Assembly (NCBI GenBank): GCA_029379385.1
Contig: CM055609.1
Span: forward strand, 3,410,001-3,474,000
Reading direction: 5' to 3'
DNA from: Quillaja saponaria
Lineage: Eukaryota > Streptophyta > Magnoliopsida > Fabales > Quillajaceae
Length of the DNA: 64,000 nt
Below the pieces are notes generated by a model that was not told the DNA's origin, did no database searches, and saw only the letters and a list, made by a program, of their open reading frames with translations. Positions 13,201 through 25,201 of the stretch are shown here, in pieces (positions within the stretch are counted from its first letter, which is position 1; the number at the start of each line of letters is the position of its first letter). The position numbers were made by a program, and so were the translations under genes.

Positions 13201-14381
13201 CTAATTTTTTGGCAGTTAAGCCAGTGTCCTATTTCCAGTTTTATATTCTCTGTAATAGATTAGTTTACCATCCAAATTTAAACATTTTAGCCAGCGAAAG
13301 GTTCTTTATTAAGGCTTCTATTAAGTCCGAGTCTGAAAACATTGTTTTATCCAGCATGTTAGTACTAAATTTTATTTATAGTTTTTAACTCCGTAATAGA
13401 TCAGTTTACCATCCAAATCTTGTTTTGTTCCGATGTGCTGCTCTCTATATTATTGAAAATTTGAAATCCTACTTTTGACTCAATATAACCTTGAAGAATG
13501 AATTAATACTTGGATATCCACATTTGTTTATAGAATTTATAGCTTGTAATAAGATGAGATGAAAACCTGACCAAATCCTTTCCTTCTGAAAGAGCAGGTT
13601 GGAACAAAACGTGACAAGTTAACTATAGATTCCTCTACAAACAGAATTAATAGCTTGCTTTTCAAGGTAAGATCAGGACTTTACATACAAACAAATTGAT
13701 TTCATAATCCTTTACTGCCATAATATTGTGTTTGTGGGCTCAGGTACGGTCCCTTCAAATGAGTGGCTCATGTGCTTTGGACCTCTGTGGAATTGCATGT
13801 GGAAGGGTGGATCTATTCTACCTAACTGGCTATGGTGGTCCTTGGTATAAACTTTTATTTTTGCAGTGAAAGTTTCACACTGTTCTTGTTTGATATTTGT
13901 TTGACATTTTCTCTGCTCCTTTCCTCAGGGATGTGGCAGGTGGTGCTGTCATTATCACCGAAGCTGGAGGACTTGTGTATGATCCGTAAGTGGCAAACTT
14001 TGAGATCCATTATTTTTCTTTTCTTAGAGTGGGGAATATGTTAGGTTCTAAAGGTGTTTGGCATCCTTCTATTGTACCGTTTGACAGGGTAGGTAAGTAG
14101 TCAACTTGCATTGATCTTCATATTCGTGCAATTATGTGCCATGTGGTCAGTTGGACATGCACTGTGGCAGTTTTTCTATCCGCGCTGGCTGGCCATGATA
14201 TCAATATATAAACTACAAATGAAAACATTCATGGGGTTTGTTTACAGTGATATCTCACTTAGACAAGATCTGATGGTTATTTTCTATCAGGTCTGGTAAA
14301 GATTTTGACATCACATCTCCGCGAATAGCAGCTTCAAATCCTCACCTCAAGGATTCATTTGTCGAGGCTTTACAGCAATGA
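10243..14381 (+). pseudogene. IMP: Inositol monophosphatase (IMP/VTC4 type), damaged start and middle exon
   Basis: Most of a plant inositol monophosphatase, which removes phosphate from myo-inositol-1-phosphate (and from L-galactose-1-phosphate in the ascorbate pathway). Good exons: about 10370-10426 (DSLSEFL...AAKKAGE), 10527-10577, 11101-11181 (VDLVTETDKACED), 11298-11401, 11504-11588, about 12059-12102, 13598-13666, 13744-13844, 13929-13985 and 14291-14381. Active-site residues survive: the metal-binding Glu pair in FIGEET, the [15 protein letters not shown] motif, and GGPWDVAGGAV. There are two defects. First, the natural start ATGGCCGATTCTGAT at 10243 is separated from DSLSEFL by about 110 bases that contain an in-frame TAA and no usable GT donor before it. 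Second, the exon that should encode the stretch between the YNPIINE and SSQTELV blocks is reduced to LFTGIR at about 11970, followed by an out-of-frame remnant. A weak donor (GTTCTT) right after LFTGI would keep frame but drop about 13 residues. It may be a decaying duplicate or a gene needing unusual splicing. Confidence 0.8.
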
Positions 14382-15352
14382 GAATGAGAAAGCACCGGTT
14401 CATCCATAATAATGGAAGTTTTCTATAGTCGTTTGTTTCCTTTGCTCTAATATACATCAAGCACTGGGAAGAACCTTAACAATTATTGTAATTTCCTGAT
14501 GGCCTTAAGTGGTTCCAACAAAATTTGTAGAGACATCTCGCATTGTTGGAAAAGCAAATTTAATTTGGATTCTTCCATATTTGAGCTTTTGAAATGTTTC
14601 CTCGAATCTGGTTTTTGATATGTTGATTATGTTAAACCTATTGGTTTTCCATTTTTTTGGGTGGTAACCGGGAAGTTTGTACAGAAGTGATGACATTTAA
14701 AAGTAGGAAAAGGCAAGACCAATGATATGGTACAGGAAAATTTTCAGAATTTGAACTTTTACCACAAAATCAGTAAAACAGCGACCAGCTTGAAAGATTA
14801 TAAAATGACATTGGTAACTAATTTGAATAAGCAGCGCATGCAGGGTATCAAAAAAATTCGGGGAGTATGGTGTATCAGACGAATCCAAATCCCTTCGGTC
14901 ACAAGCTGCATTTTGCCAATTGTCTGAACAAGATATCATCAAAATTTACATTACCCAGAGTAAGATTTAAACTCCAAGCTGTTGTTGCCTTCCCAAAAAG
15001 AAAGATGAAGATGAATGATTCAAACTTGAAAGGAACATTACTAAATCAGATGAAAATGGTCTAGTTGTCAAGAGAATAAAGTGTAATAATAAATATATAA
15101 TACAAACATAAAACAACAAATCCAAAGTATTCTCTCCAATGGCATGTAGAAAACACGCCCTCCCACAACTCCCTATATCTACTCTGAAAGAATTACCCCA
15201 ACCTGAAGGTCCTGAACTCCCTCAGCTATTAGGGTATCCTAACTACCCTCAGTTCATACAATAAATACAAAAGTGTGCGACAACAAAAAGCAAATAAAAT
15301 AGAGCAAGATATACAAAATAACCAAACCCAATATCTCTCTGATACCCTAATC
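14382..15352. other. Intergenic between convergent IMP and DOMON genes
   Basis: Both neighbours end here (tail to tail). The sequence holds their 3' UTRs; several 60-80-codon open frames on both strands show no recognisable protein. Confidence 0.55.
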
Positions 15353-16918
15353 TTATGCCCTTGCACCATATCCATTAACCCCATTTGCTCCATTTGTGTT
15401 GGGCAACTTTTCTGTTTTCCTTCTCTTCAAGACTATGATCCATGTGTAAGCTTCCAAGAAGACAGCAATGCCACCCAAAGCTGCAATGATGCCAATGTAT
15501 GCATGCTTCCACTTGTCATCTGGTTGCAATATGTCAAACCCCTTGAATACGTTAATGATGCTAATGATAATAACTGAGTATCCAATCAAGTGGTGGTAGA
15601 TATTCCAGTGAAATCTGAATTTATGATCCTTGTTGGGCCTTAAAAGCAAAGCAAACACCTATATAAAATTCAAAATTTTGTAATTAGTACCATCTTAACA
15701 AGAACCAAATATGCAGAAGAACACGTCAATGTGACCATGATTGTATGAGAAATCAAATTTAAAAGTACCTGAAGGGTTCCAAAGCAGAAAAGGATGATCC
15801 CAAGAGTTCTGTGAGTATTATATTTAACACCAACAGAATCACTACCTAGTTTGAGTCCAGTTCCCCATCCGGCAACACCAACTATATAAGCTGCGGCTTG
15901 GCAAGTGATATGAAGGTAAAACCAAGCAGGGTCTGCTGATTTAAACACCCTCAAGTACCTTGCAAAGAGAGCACCTATAGGCAATAGGACACCCCAGCTG
16001 ACTGCATTTAGCACTCCATGAATCTGAAATTTCAAATTTTAAACGCTATAAGAATTTATGTTGAAAATGCTTCCACTCAAAAATTAAGTAACTTCAAACC
16101 TTAACCAAATTTGATAACCCCCTAATTTCAAAAAGAAGAAAAAATTGGCACAATGAAATCCTATTCCAGACTAAACATTAAAGAAAACAAAACCAAATTG
16201 ATAAGTGAAACTCAATAGGAAACATGGATATCTGAAACTAGAAATCATTAATGATTTTGATTTGATATTGATGTTTGGAATCAAAGTACTTACGTTTCTC
16301 TTTCTGAGTCTGGAGTTCCCACTAGTAGATTGAGACACACCCGAAAGAAGATCCAAGTTCCCCTTTGAATTAAGATTAGCACTGTTAGTAGTACTATGTG
16401 CCTGAGGAGTATTACCAGAGAGAGGCCCTTCTTGCCAAACATGGAGCACAGAGGCAGTATTGATTGGAAGTACCACAGTAGCAAATATGATTATCTCATT
16501 GTTCTGAAAAGTTGAGGTCAAACCAGAAACATTGTACTGGAGAGTACCCTGTTCCAACTGTGTAGAATAGCCAGGAATTGGAGATGTGTAAGCTGTAGTG
16601 GTTCCATTTGATTGTAATATAGAAACAAGTGCCTGAGCACTAGGCATAGCACTGTTCAAGTTATTATTGGGATTGATAGCCCATGAAACCCATCTACCAG
16701 GTTGATGTAATTCCGGTGTGCCTGTAAGCAAGTTGGAGAACCCCAGAAGTCTGAGAGTAATTCCAATGGAGGAAAGAGTTCAATTGAGAAAGATCAGCAC
16801 AGGTAGCAAAAACCCTGTTGTCAGAGAAGGAATAGCTCTTGCATGTTTGAGCAGAAGATGTGAAAAACAGAGACAATAAAACAGAGCAGGCTAACACAAG
16901 CCGTAACAACCCGGCCAT
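15353..16918 (-). CDS. DOMON plus cytochrome b561 protein, with one-base frameshift
   Basis: Plasma-membrane ascorbate-reducible cytochrome b561 with an extracellular DOMON domain (the family annotated as auxin-responsive, AIR12-like). Exons on the minus strand: 16918-16294, 16023-15769 and 15658-15353. Residues 1-23 form a signal peptide ending SSAQ, followed by [19 protein letters not shown] (DOMON start). The b561 core has the expected haem His residues: [20 protein letters not shown], the His in NTHRTLGI, and NIYHHLIGY. The tail is [13 protein letters not shown]. Exon 1 is 625 bases, one more than a multiple of three. The reading runs to [10 protein letters not shown] then TAG in one frame, while the continuation [11 protein letters not shown] is in the next frame. 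One extra A at about 16705-16710 explains it: without that base the codons read T-S-P-G-R-W. Corrected length is about 394 residues, normal for the family. It may be a true pseudogenising insertion or an assembly error. Arabidopsis At5g47530, recalled as this family, also sits next to the MO25 gene. Confidence 0.88.
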
Positions 16919-18452
16919 GGTGATCTAACAAGATTATTCCTTTTCCTTTCTTCAACCAAATATTGGCAAAAGGGTCTTCAAATTCTGTATTGGGTTTGCT
17001 CAATCAACCAAAAGAAAGAGATCAATTGATAGAAAGATGGAATTTTTTCTCTCTCTCTTTCTTTGCTTGTAATAATCCTAGAAACACTCAAGTTCAATGA
17101 AATGAAAGAGCCAAAGAGGTACTTGGCAAGAAGATGGTGTTGGATAGCAGGGAGATCAAAGGGTTATTATACGAGTTGGTGGAGTTTAGGTTGTTGAGTA
17201 GTCTTCCATTGGAGGAAGGTTCCATGTATGAGAAAGTAGTTTGATTTTTTCTACAAAATATTAGAAATATAGTTCCCATTTGCATATATTTTTCTACAAA
17301 ATATTCCTTTTCACACTTGCCTGTAGCCCAACTTTGACTTCTCCTACAAAAAACTTTAGCATTTTTTTATAGTATTAAAAGTAAATGTGTAGGATCAGAA
17401 ATTAGTTGAACCATTCTAACCAAGTTATATTTCATTACATGACACATGTAGCTTCATTTTTTTTTTGCTTGGCTTGGGTCTTAGAATAGAATGTGTAAGC
17501 CTTTGCTTAGGGACCACGGGATTGAAAGTTCTATCATACTTTTTCTGCATGGTTGTTTGTATTATTTCTATACAAATAAGAACAACTACATTTTTCCATT
17601 CAAAACAAAAGAAATTCATGGTGTTTCTTATGTTTGAAGCAAGTCTACAAAATAAAATGCTAACCAAGGTGAGCAAGAGTTTTAATCATATCATATGTCA
17701 AAATAATAAAAATATCTTCGAGAACTGCACAAGTTAAAATAAGATAAAACTCCATAATTTATATATAGATCGATTTTTTTTATGAATTTATATTTAATAT
17801 ATTTATTTAAATAAGTGACAATGAACATATAATTTTTAAATCATAAATACTAAATTAAAAATCACAAAATCACATGGACTAAGTTAAGGACTAAACTTAG
17901 AATTAAACATTATTTATATCCATACTACTTTTTTTTTTCTTTTTTTTTTTCCCTGAATTTTGAATTAGAGTCAAAATGATGATGAGGTGTAACGTTTATT
18001 CCTTCCAAGGACTTTAACCTTCAAAATAAGACCCAAACAAAACCAGGCTGGAGTCAAGGAATAGTGAAAACGAATCGTTTTAACGTTGGACCAATAAAAA
18101 GAGGACAGGTTGTGGTTAGGTTTCGCCGGTAAACGGTATACAACTACTACCGCGTTAAACTGAATAGTACAAACTGGGACGTACTATCACTAAAGTCTAC
18201 AGCGTCAAACTGGTACCGCCACCGCCGTGTGATATCGTTTGTTTGTTAAAATAAACACCACTTCAAACCGTTGACCATGTCGTTTATTGGAATGGGGCCC
18301 ACACTTTTGCACTGCCCGATACTAGCTCCAACGCAAACATTTGTCTTAGTAAGCTGTTGCTGTGCTTTGTCGTTTTGTTACCATTGTCCTACAACTGAAA
18401 CATCTTCCGTGTATAAACCAATAACTTATGACTTGGTTGTCTAAATTAATAG
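16919..18452. other. DOMON-gene upstream region and intergenic DNA
   Basis: Contains the DOMON gene promoter and leader (CT-rich near 17045). From about 18040 to 18400 the sequence is less AT-rich than its surroundings but has no supported open frame, so its role is unknown. Confidence 0.5.
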
Positions 18453-19345
18453 TTTATGACTTGGATGTTTAAATTAGTACATTTAACAGTTAATACAATA
18501 ATCAAGAAAGATTGTATTTATAAGACTTCAAATTCTCTTGATAATTGAACATTTTCTAAATATAAGTTAAAAGTGTATTTATAAGATTTCAAATTCTCTT
18601 TATAGTTGTGTGGGATAAATTTAAGTTTCACGGTGAAATTTTTTTAAATATAAGTTAAAAGTGGTATTTGTAAAATGTTCTCTATTTGAAACATAAATAT
18701 ATTTATTTATTTTTTTATTTGTTTGTATATGATTTTATAAAATTTTGTTAATATATCTAATATTTTTTAATTGAATTTATTAATGAGTATCTAAAAAATA
18801 CTTGTTAAGTTATAATAAATACAATTATTGAAAATCAAAATTTTTTACAAGTAATAATTTATGTAATAAATAATATTAAAATCATAATCAATCACTATAA
18901 TAAATATTATTAATTTTTATGCATAAAAAACTTATGACTTGGATGTTTAAATTGGTACTTTTAACAGTTAAGATAATAATTAAGAAAGATTCTATTTATA
19001 AGAGTTCGAATTTTCTTGATAGTTTTGTTAAAGATAAATTTAAGTTTCACGGTGAAAGTTTTGTAAATATAAGTTAAAATTGGTATTCGTAGAATGTTCT
19101 CTATTGAAACGTTAATATATTTATTTATTTATTTGTTTGTATATGATTTGATAAAACTCTGCTAATATATCTAATATTTTTATTATATTTTTGTAATTAG
19201 TATAAAAAAGACACACTTATAATAAATATAGTTATTAAAAATTAAAATTATTTGTTATAAATAATAATTTATATAATAAATAATACTAAAATCATAATCG
19301 TAATAAATATTATAAATTTTTTATTTATAAAAACTTATCAAGTAT
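18453..19345 (+). repeat. Diverged tandem duplication, period about 478 bp
   Basis: A unit beginning TTATGACTTGGATGTTTAAA at about 18453 recurs at 18932. Shared landmarks in the same order include AACAGTTAA, AAGTTTCACGGTGAAA, TGTTCTCTATT, TTTGTTTGTATATGATTT and TAATATATCTAATATTTTT. The second copy is shorter and has small indels. A partial third start (ACTTATGACTTGG) is seen near 18424. No coding capacity is visible. Confidence 0.8.
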
Positions 19346-22010
19346 TATTTAAATATTTGTCAAATAAATCTTTTTTTATTTTTAATTATATAGCTAATAT
19401 TCGGTACACCGTCCAAAGCAATAATTGAATGGTTAAATATTGAAAACGGAAAATTTTTATTCATCTTCACGTTATAAGTGCCTCATATTTGTTTATTTAA
19501 TGCCAGAGGGTACAGAAGCACATTTTAATATTTTCTTTGTTAAGAGTCCAGGTTTCGATGATTCTTTTAAGTTAATGTTGAAAGAAAATAAATTGATAAT
19601 TCAAATAGAATATTTTCTCTGTCAATTTATTATGTTTAATAAAAAAAAAACTATGGGCTTACTTAAAGATTAATTAATCAATCATTGGATTTTGATGTCT
19701 TTGATAAAATAATTAACACAAATGATGTTGACAAAAGAATATTCATTTATTTTCAAGTTTCCATAAATTAATCAAATTACATATATTATATAATTATTTT
19801 ATCTTTAAGATTGAGAGTTGAAGCTACAATTAAATGTAATTGGTGGAAGTTAATTTATATAATGATCAAATCTACTTTAGGATGAATCTTAAATTTCGGC
19901 TTCATTGTAAAAATTAAGAGTTTTTCTATATATAAGGTGCTATATAATGTTTTATTGCCAATAAATATTGGGTAGATTACTTACTTTTTTTTTTTTTTTT
20001 TTCCAACAAATATATTTATGTTTTGATTAATAATAATTTATTATTTTTCTATATTATATTGGATTTGAATTTGTGAAGTTCAAACCAAAAATTAATTAAA
20101 CCTGAATATCATTTTACGTACTGAACTAACATTAACAAAATCAAAGTTAGCTCTGCAACAAGGGTTTTTTTTTTTTCTCTTTTTTAAGTTTTCTATTATA
20201 CGTTCAAGCATTATTATGTCACAATTAAGTAGTAGATAAGCAGGCACATTATTTAGGTCACAACTAAGATCTTTGTATTAATTCATAAACTAACTTAAAA
20301 ATTAAATTAAGTGGCAGACCTAGTTCAATTAAATTATTATGAATATGGTGATGAAAACATGACGTAAGGGAATAAATTGTTTTATTTCTTTTTCTCCAGC
20401 TCATTTTAAAGAAAACTCCTTTTTCCCAATACCTGTTTAGCAAGTCATTTTAACTATTGCCACCATACCTTGGCCTATATGCCTGGATTATACCGTTATA
20501 ATATTGTATTAATTATATTTCATGATAGAAACATGTGCTTTAGTTATATATAAGAATAACTTTAATTAATTTATAATAAAAACCAGAATCGTACTTATTT
20601 AGATAGGTGACAAGATACAAGTTTTGATAAAATAATTCGATTAATCTGTTAATTTTTAGATAAATTTAAGTCTGACTCGTGTTTGTTAAAATGTTGTGAT
20701 CATAAGTTAATTAAAAACTAATGAACCTTAACCTAAACTTGAGCTTGACTGGTTAAATTTCTTTACCGATTTGATAATCAAGAGTTGAACTCAAAATTAT
20801 AAAAAAATTATTTGAATAACTTACTATAAAATAAAATTATAATATTAAACTAGCCGCTCAAGAATTTACGAATTTATACTTATTACCCCTATTATACGGC
20901 AAACATGTGATAACTCTCATATAAAATTGATTATTTTTTCTTTTAGATCTTTATGCACGAAGCAAAATGTCATGTGACGTGTAGTGTAGTTTCATATTTA
21001 TTTACTTTTGATTTTTTAATAAATAAAAGAGAAGAAAAGCAAATCAAAACAGAAGCTCATGTCTGCTCACGTCATCAAGCCTAAATATCATGTTGTGCCA
21101 AAAAAATAAAATAAATAAAAGAATGAAATAAATATTGACCATTAAAGGAATTGTGTGGAAGAAGCTGGTTGCAGAGCTTCCACAACAACTTGGCAAAAGA
21201 AACCAAAGTCTTTTCTATCTTATTGTACACGTATGGCCTGACCAATTATGGAAGAAACGTGTGTGGTCATTAAATATTTTATCAAAGTTAAGATGTCAGT
21301 TTGTCCAGGAGTTGTTGAGATTATTATATAATCACCAATTAATTAAGTTTTCTAAATTTCAAAATTATTTAGTGCTCAAAGCTTTTGTTAAAGCTAGTTA
21401 GGTTATTCTTCATTTTATACGTAATGGTAGGCCATCTGTAGTCACACGTTGACCTAATTTACTGGGTTTTTCTTATTATGACGAAGTTTAACCTTCAATT
21501 ATATAACATTAGTTCAAACTTTACAACTACCATTTCTCTGCCACATCTAATCTCATTTTTATTCTATACTTTACTCCAATATTCAATGACTCAACAGAAT
21601 ATATTTTTCACCCAAAACCAAGACTTTAAGATAAATAATATTATTTTCATGTCACGATTTAAGAAATAGATTCTCAATTACGTATTATTGACTCTATAAA
21701 AATATATTACAATTAAGACTCTAAAGCTACTTATATAGACCCGCAACACAAGCACAGGCTTAAAACTAGTGAGTAAAGTTGATTTAAATTCGATATACAT
21801 CTTAAGTACGATTTTTGTTTTAATTTGATAATGGTCCATCCATATTAAAGCTTATTAAGAGCTTGATTAGTTTGGTATGTACGTAGGATGAAACGTGAAA
21901 CTGAAAATGTCACATAAAGATTCTCTTGACATGTGCTACCATTCTCAAGCTTAAAGCTAAAGCAAGGTGGGAAAATTTTCCTGTATAGATCCTCTCTCTT
22001 TAGTATTTAT
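19346..22010. other. AT-rich intergenic DNA
   Basis: Long homopolymer and AT runs; open frames up to 88 codons (for example 21135-21401) have no recognisable homology or splice context. No gene is supported. Confidence 0.55.
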
Positions 22011-22571
22011 CAATGTTTTGAAAATTGGATCAATTTGATCCGTCGGACAGGTTGGACCGTTGTTTGAGTTACAAATTAGACTTGATTAAACTAAAAAAAT
22101 TGTTTTAGTGATTAGATCGATTAAAATTGATAAAAAAAACATAAAAACTAAAAAAATCGATAGAATCAATGTTCGGCTGATCGATTCTTAACCGGTTTTA
22201 TTTATAAAAAATTATTATTTGTATTAAGGATTAGTGAATATTTGTATTTTATATTAAAAATTAGTTAAATAATTATAATTTATATAGATATTATATTTAT
22301 TATTTTGATTCATTAGTTGAAATTTGAATATTATGATACACAATAAACAATCAGTTGTCGTATTAATTATTAATAACTATAGTTGTGATATAAAGTAATG
22401 AATTTTTTTTCTTGTGCATTTAGTATTTATAATTAATTAAAAATTATATAATATTGAAAATATGTAATCAAATATATTTATGATGTCATCCAATTAGATT
22501 CCAGTTAAAACAATGATCCAAGGTGAGATAAATTTGTTGAGCCGATCTCCAGTCCTATTTATAAAACATTG
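22011..22571. mobile_element. MITE-like element with imperfect terminal inverted repeats
   Basis: The left end CAATGTTTTGAAAATTGGA is the approximate reverse complement of the right end, which reads CAATGTTTTATAAATAGGA on the other strand. Nine perfect bases are followed by matches at seven of the next ten. The element is 561 bp, non-coding and AT-rich. Ends of this kind (xAxTGTTTTxAAAA) recur in hAT-like non-autonomous plant elements. No clear target-site duplication could be assigned, so the class is uncertain. Confidence 0.45.
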
Positions 22572-25040
22572 GTAGTTACAAAAGTTATGCAATGCTCTAA
22601 TGGAGTCGCACAAAACAAAATGGGAGATTGAAAAGTTATACAGGCTTAGTTTTGGGCTTGCTTATTGCTATATATTTGGGCCTAAAGCAACTCCACATAT
22701 GAGCCCACATTGATCCAATAGACTAGAAAGAGGCAGCCTAATTTAGACAAAGTGGGCCGGCCTGGTGGACCCATGCCAGCTTTGAGAATTAAGTTCATTC
22801 CAGATTCCACACAAAGAAAGCATAATGACCAAGTTTGGACATGCTTCCTTATGCTTAAAGGTAACTAATTTGCAACCATGGAAATATGGAATTGGAGGTG
22901 TTTGATTCTTGCAGATGCAAAGAACTGTGGGTTGTTCAATACCAAATAGAGTGGCCCAGCTGCCCTCTCAAAGGTCTCTGTCTATTAGTCCCACATCCAT
23001 TAATATTATTCAATCATTTTTTTATCTTTGAAAAAACATGGCTTTACAAAAGTTTGTAAACCCATCACTAGTCACACTCACTGCCCCCACTATAATATAT
23101 ATATGTGTGTGGATGAGGTATAAAGCCACAAATACATAGTTTTACCTTAGGTTAATTAGGACCATGTTTTTGTTTGTGGGGTTGCAGATTTTGCTTTGCT
23201 TTGCATTGCATGTGTTTGTTGTTCTTCTCTTTTTAACTTTATACAATGCCCATGTGAAAGTTAACAACATAAGTTAATACTATATTATTAATATTAAACA
23301 TTATATAACAATAGATTGAATACTCATTCATATATACATATTTAGTTAGACTTGTATGAAAATTTGATTTCTGATTAATTATTATAATTTTAACGAGTTA
23401 GTTAGGTACTTATGCGAATTAAATTAATAAGTTAATGACATAAAGGATAATTTAATTTGGAAGCATTATGAGATTTAAATAATAATGTAAGGTCCAGCAA
23501 GTGAACAACTTGATTGTCCATTTCACAAAAAAAAAAAAAAAAAAAAAGTAACAAATCACATCCATAAATTTTGAATTCATGTTATTAGATCAAGTCAAGC
23601 CAAAGTATTTAATAAAGATTCCAGACCAAAGATTGGTTATTTCTAAAAAGTCCATTTAAGTGGTTTGACATCAATTTTTAATTTATTGTTAAATGCCTGG
23701 CCAAAAAATAAAAATAAAAATTGTTAATGGATCTTATATATGCAACAAAATTTGTTGGCAGCCACAAGCATCATACACACCATTTCTGCTTTGCCGACCA
23801 CAAGCATCATAATTCATAGCTACCATTTTTTGCCTCAAAAGGTGACCATAAATTCCACGAGTCCACGAAATCATCATTAGCCTCATAACATGAAAATCAA
23901 ACCTTAAAAAATGTTATCAAAATAAATAAAGTAAACCTTCAAAAGTAACTAAGTAAGATTTAAAATCAATCTTTCTTACTTAATCATCATCTCCCACTCT
24001 AATTAGTGATCTTAATCTTATCTACAAAAAAAGAAAAAGAAAAAAAAAAAAGGTGTTATTATTACGTCCAGATTCCATGTTTTGATTCGAGCTCAAGCAA
24101 CACTACACCAATACATACCAAATTGATAGTGGAATATGTTTGCACATGTCTGCCAATTAGCTACATAAATTGACATAACACCATTTGCATTATAATAATA
24201 AAATGGCCATTAACATAGATACTCTATATACAATCCACCTACTAGGCATGCATGCAAGATGTTGGTCTGCATTCTAATAATCCAATTTATTTATTTTTTA
24301 ATTATTTATTATCAAGTATATCATACACAAACCATTCAACCAACCTCACCCAAAAAAACTGCTAAATAAGAACATATCCATTTTATTTTTATTTTTTATC
24401 TATTTCAGATTGTGGTTAGGGTTGTAAACAACTCAGCAGCTTGCATCATTCAATAACAAATAAATTAATGTTACAATATTTTTTTCTGCAACATGTAATG
24501 TCAAATGCTTACTATAACCAGTCAATTACAAGCTTAATTTTTTTATTCGATAAATAAATATTCATGCACATGTATATATATGATACGTGAAAATGATATT
24601 AATTTTATAATAATCGAAGTAAGCAAATCAAAAAGTGTAGGTACGTGAACAGTATAGATGTAAAAGTGCTGGCAACACGTGTCATCCAATTCAGTAACTG
24701 ACTCTTGTCGTAAACACCAAAAGGCAGAATCTTTCAAACTCACCCACCTGTTACATTTTTTTAACAAGGACTTTTAAGTAATTCCACTAAAAATTGAAAA
24801 AGTTCAGGATAATCGCCGACGGTCCCATTTAAGATTTCCAACAGTTAATGTTCTTTCCCACTGGGGCTGTGATCTTTGTCACATCAACCCACCCTTGCCA
24901 GCCGTTGATTTAATGTACTACCTGCCCAATAGTGGGCCCATCTGGCAGAACCTGAGCTGACCATTAATAGTATATACGTGACTGTGACGAAAAATGTTAC
25001 AGCATATTTGTTGTTTTAGCTTTACCCAAATACCAGAGCC
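22572..25040. other. Intergenic DNA upstream of the ARM-repeat gene
   Basis: No supported coding region. Contains an A-run near 23530, a short direct repeat around CCACAAGCATCAT (about 23763 and 23808), and the promoter of the next gene from about 24800. Confidence 0.5.
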
Positions 25041-25050
25041 TCCAGCCTAT

Positions 25051-25058
25051 TTATATAT
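25051..25058 (+). promoter_or_regulatory. TATA box of the ARM-repeat gene
   Basis: TTATATAT about 150 bases upstream of the ATG at 25202, in a locally CT-rich promoter; position and sequence suit a plant core promoter. Confidence 0.5.
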
Positions 25059-25201
25059 CTATTTGTTCATGTCCCTCATCCTCTTCTTCAACCTTCATTC
25101 GCAATGAAATTCTCTTAAAAGGAATCAAAATCTTACAGATTTTTTACGTTTTCAAGTCTCTCTGTGATCCAAAGCTCTAAAATTTGGTGTCTTTTTCAAA
25201 A

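Noticed and set aside
18040..18400. Higher-GC patch considered as a hidden exon or CpG island
   Set aside because: No open frame, splice pattern or known motif set.
21135..21401. 88-codon open frame
   Set aside because: No recognisable protein, AT-rich context, no promoter or splice sites.
25184..25201. Upstream start for the ARM protein at 25184
   Set aside because: The codon there is TTG; the first ATG is at 25202.
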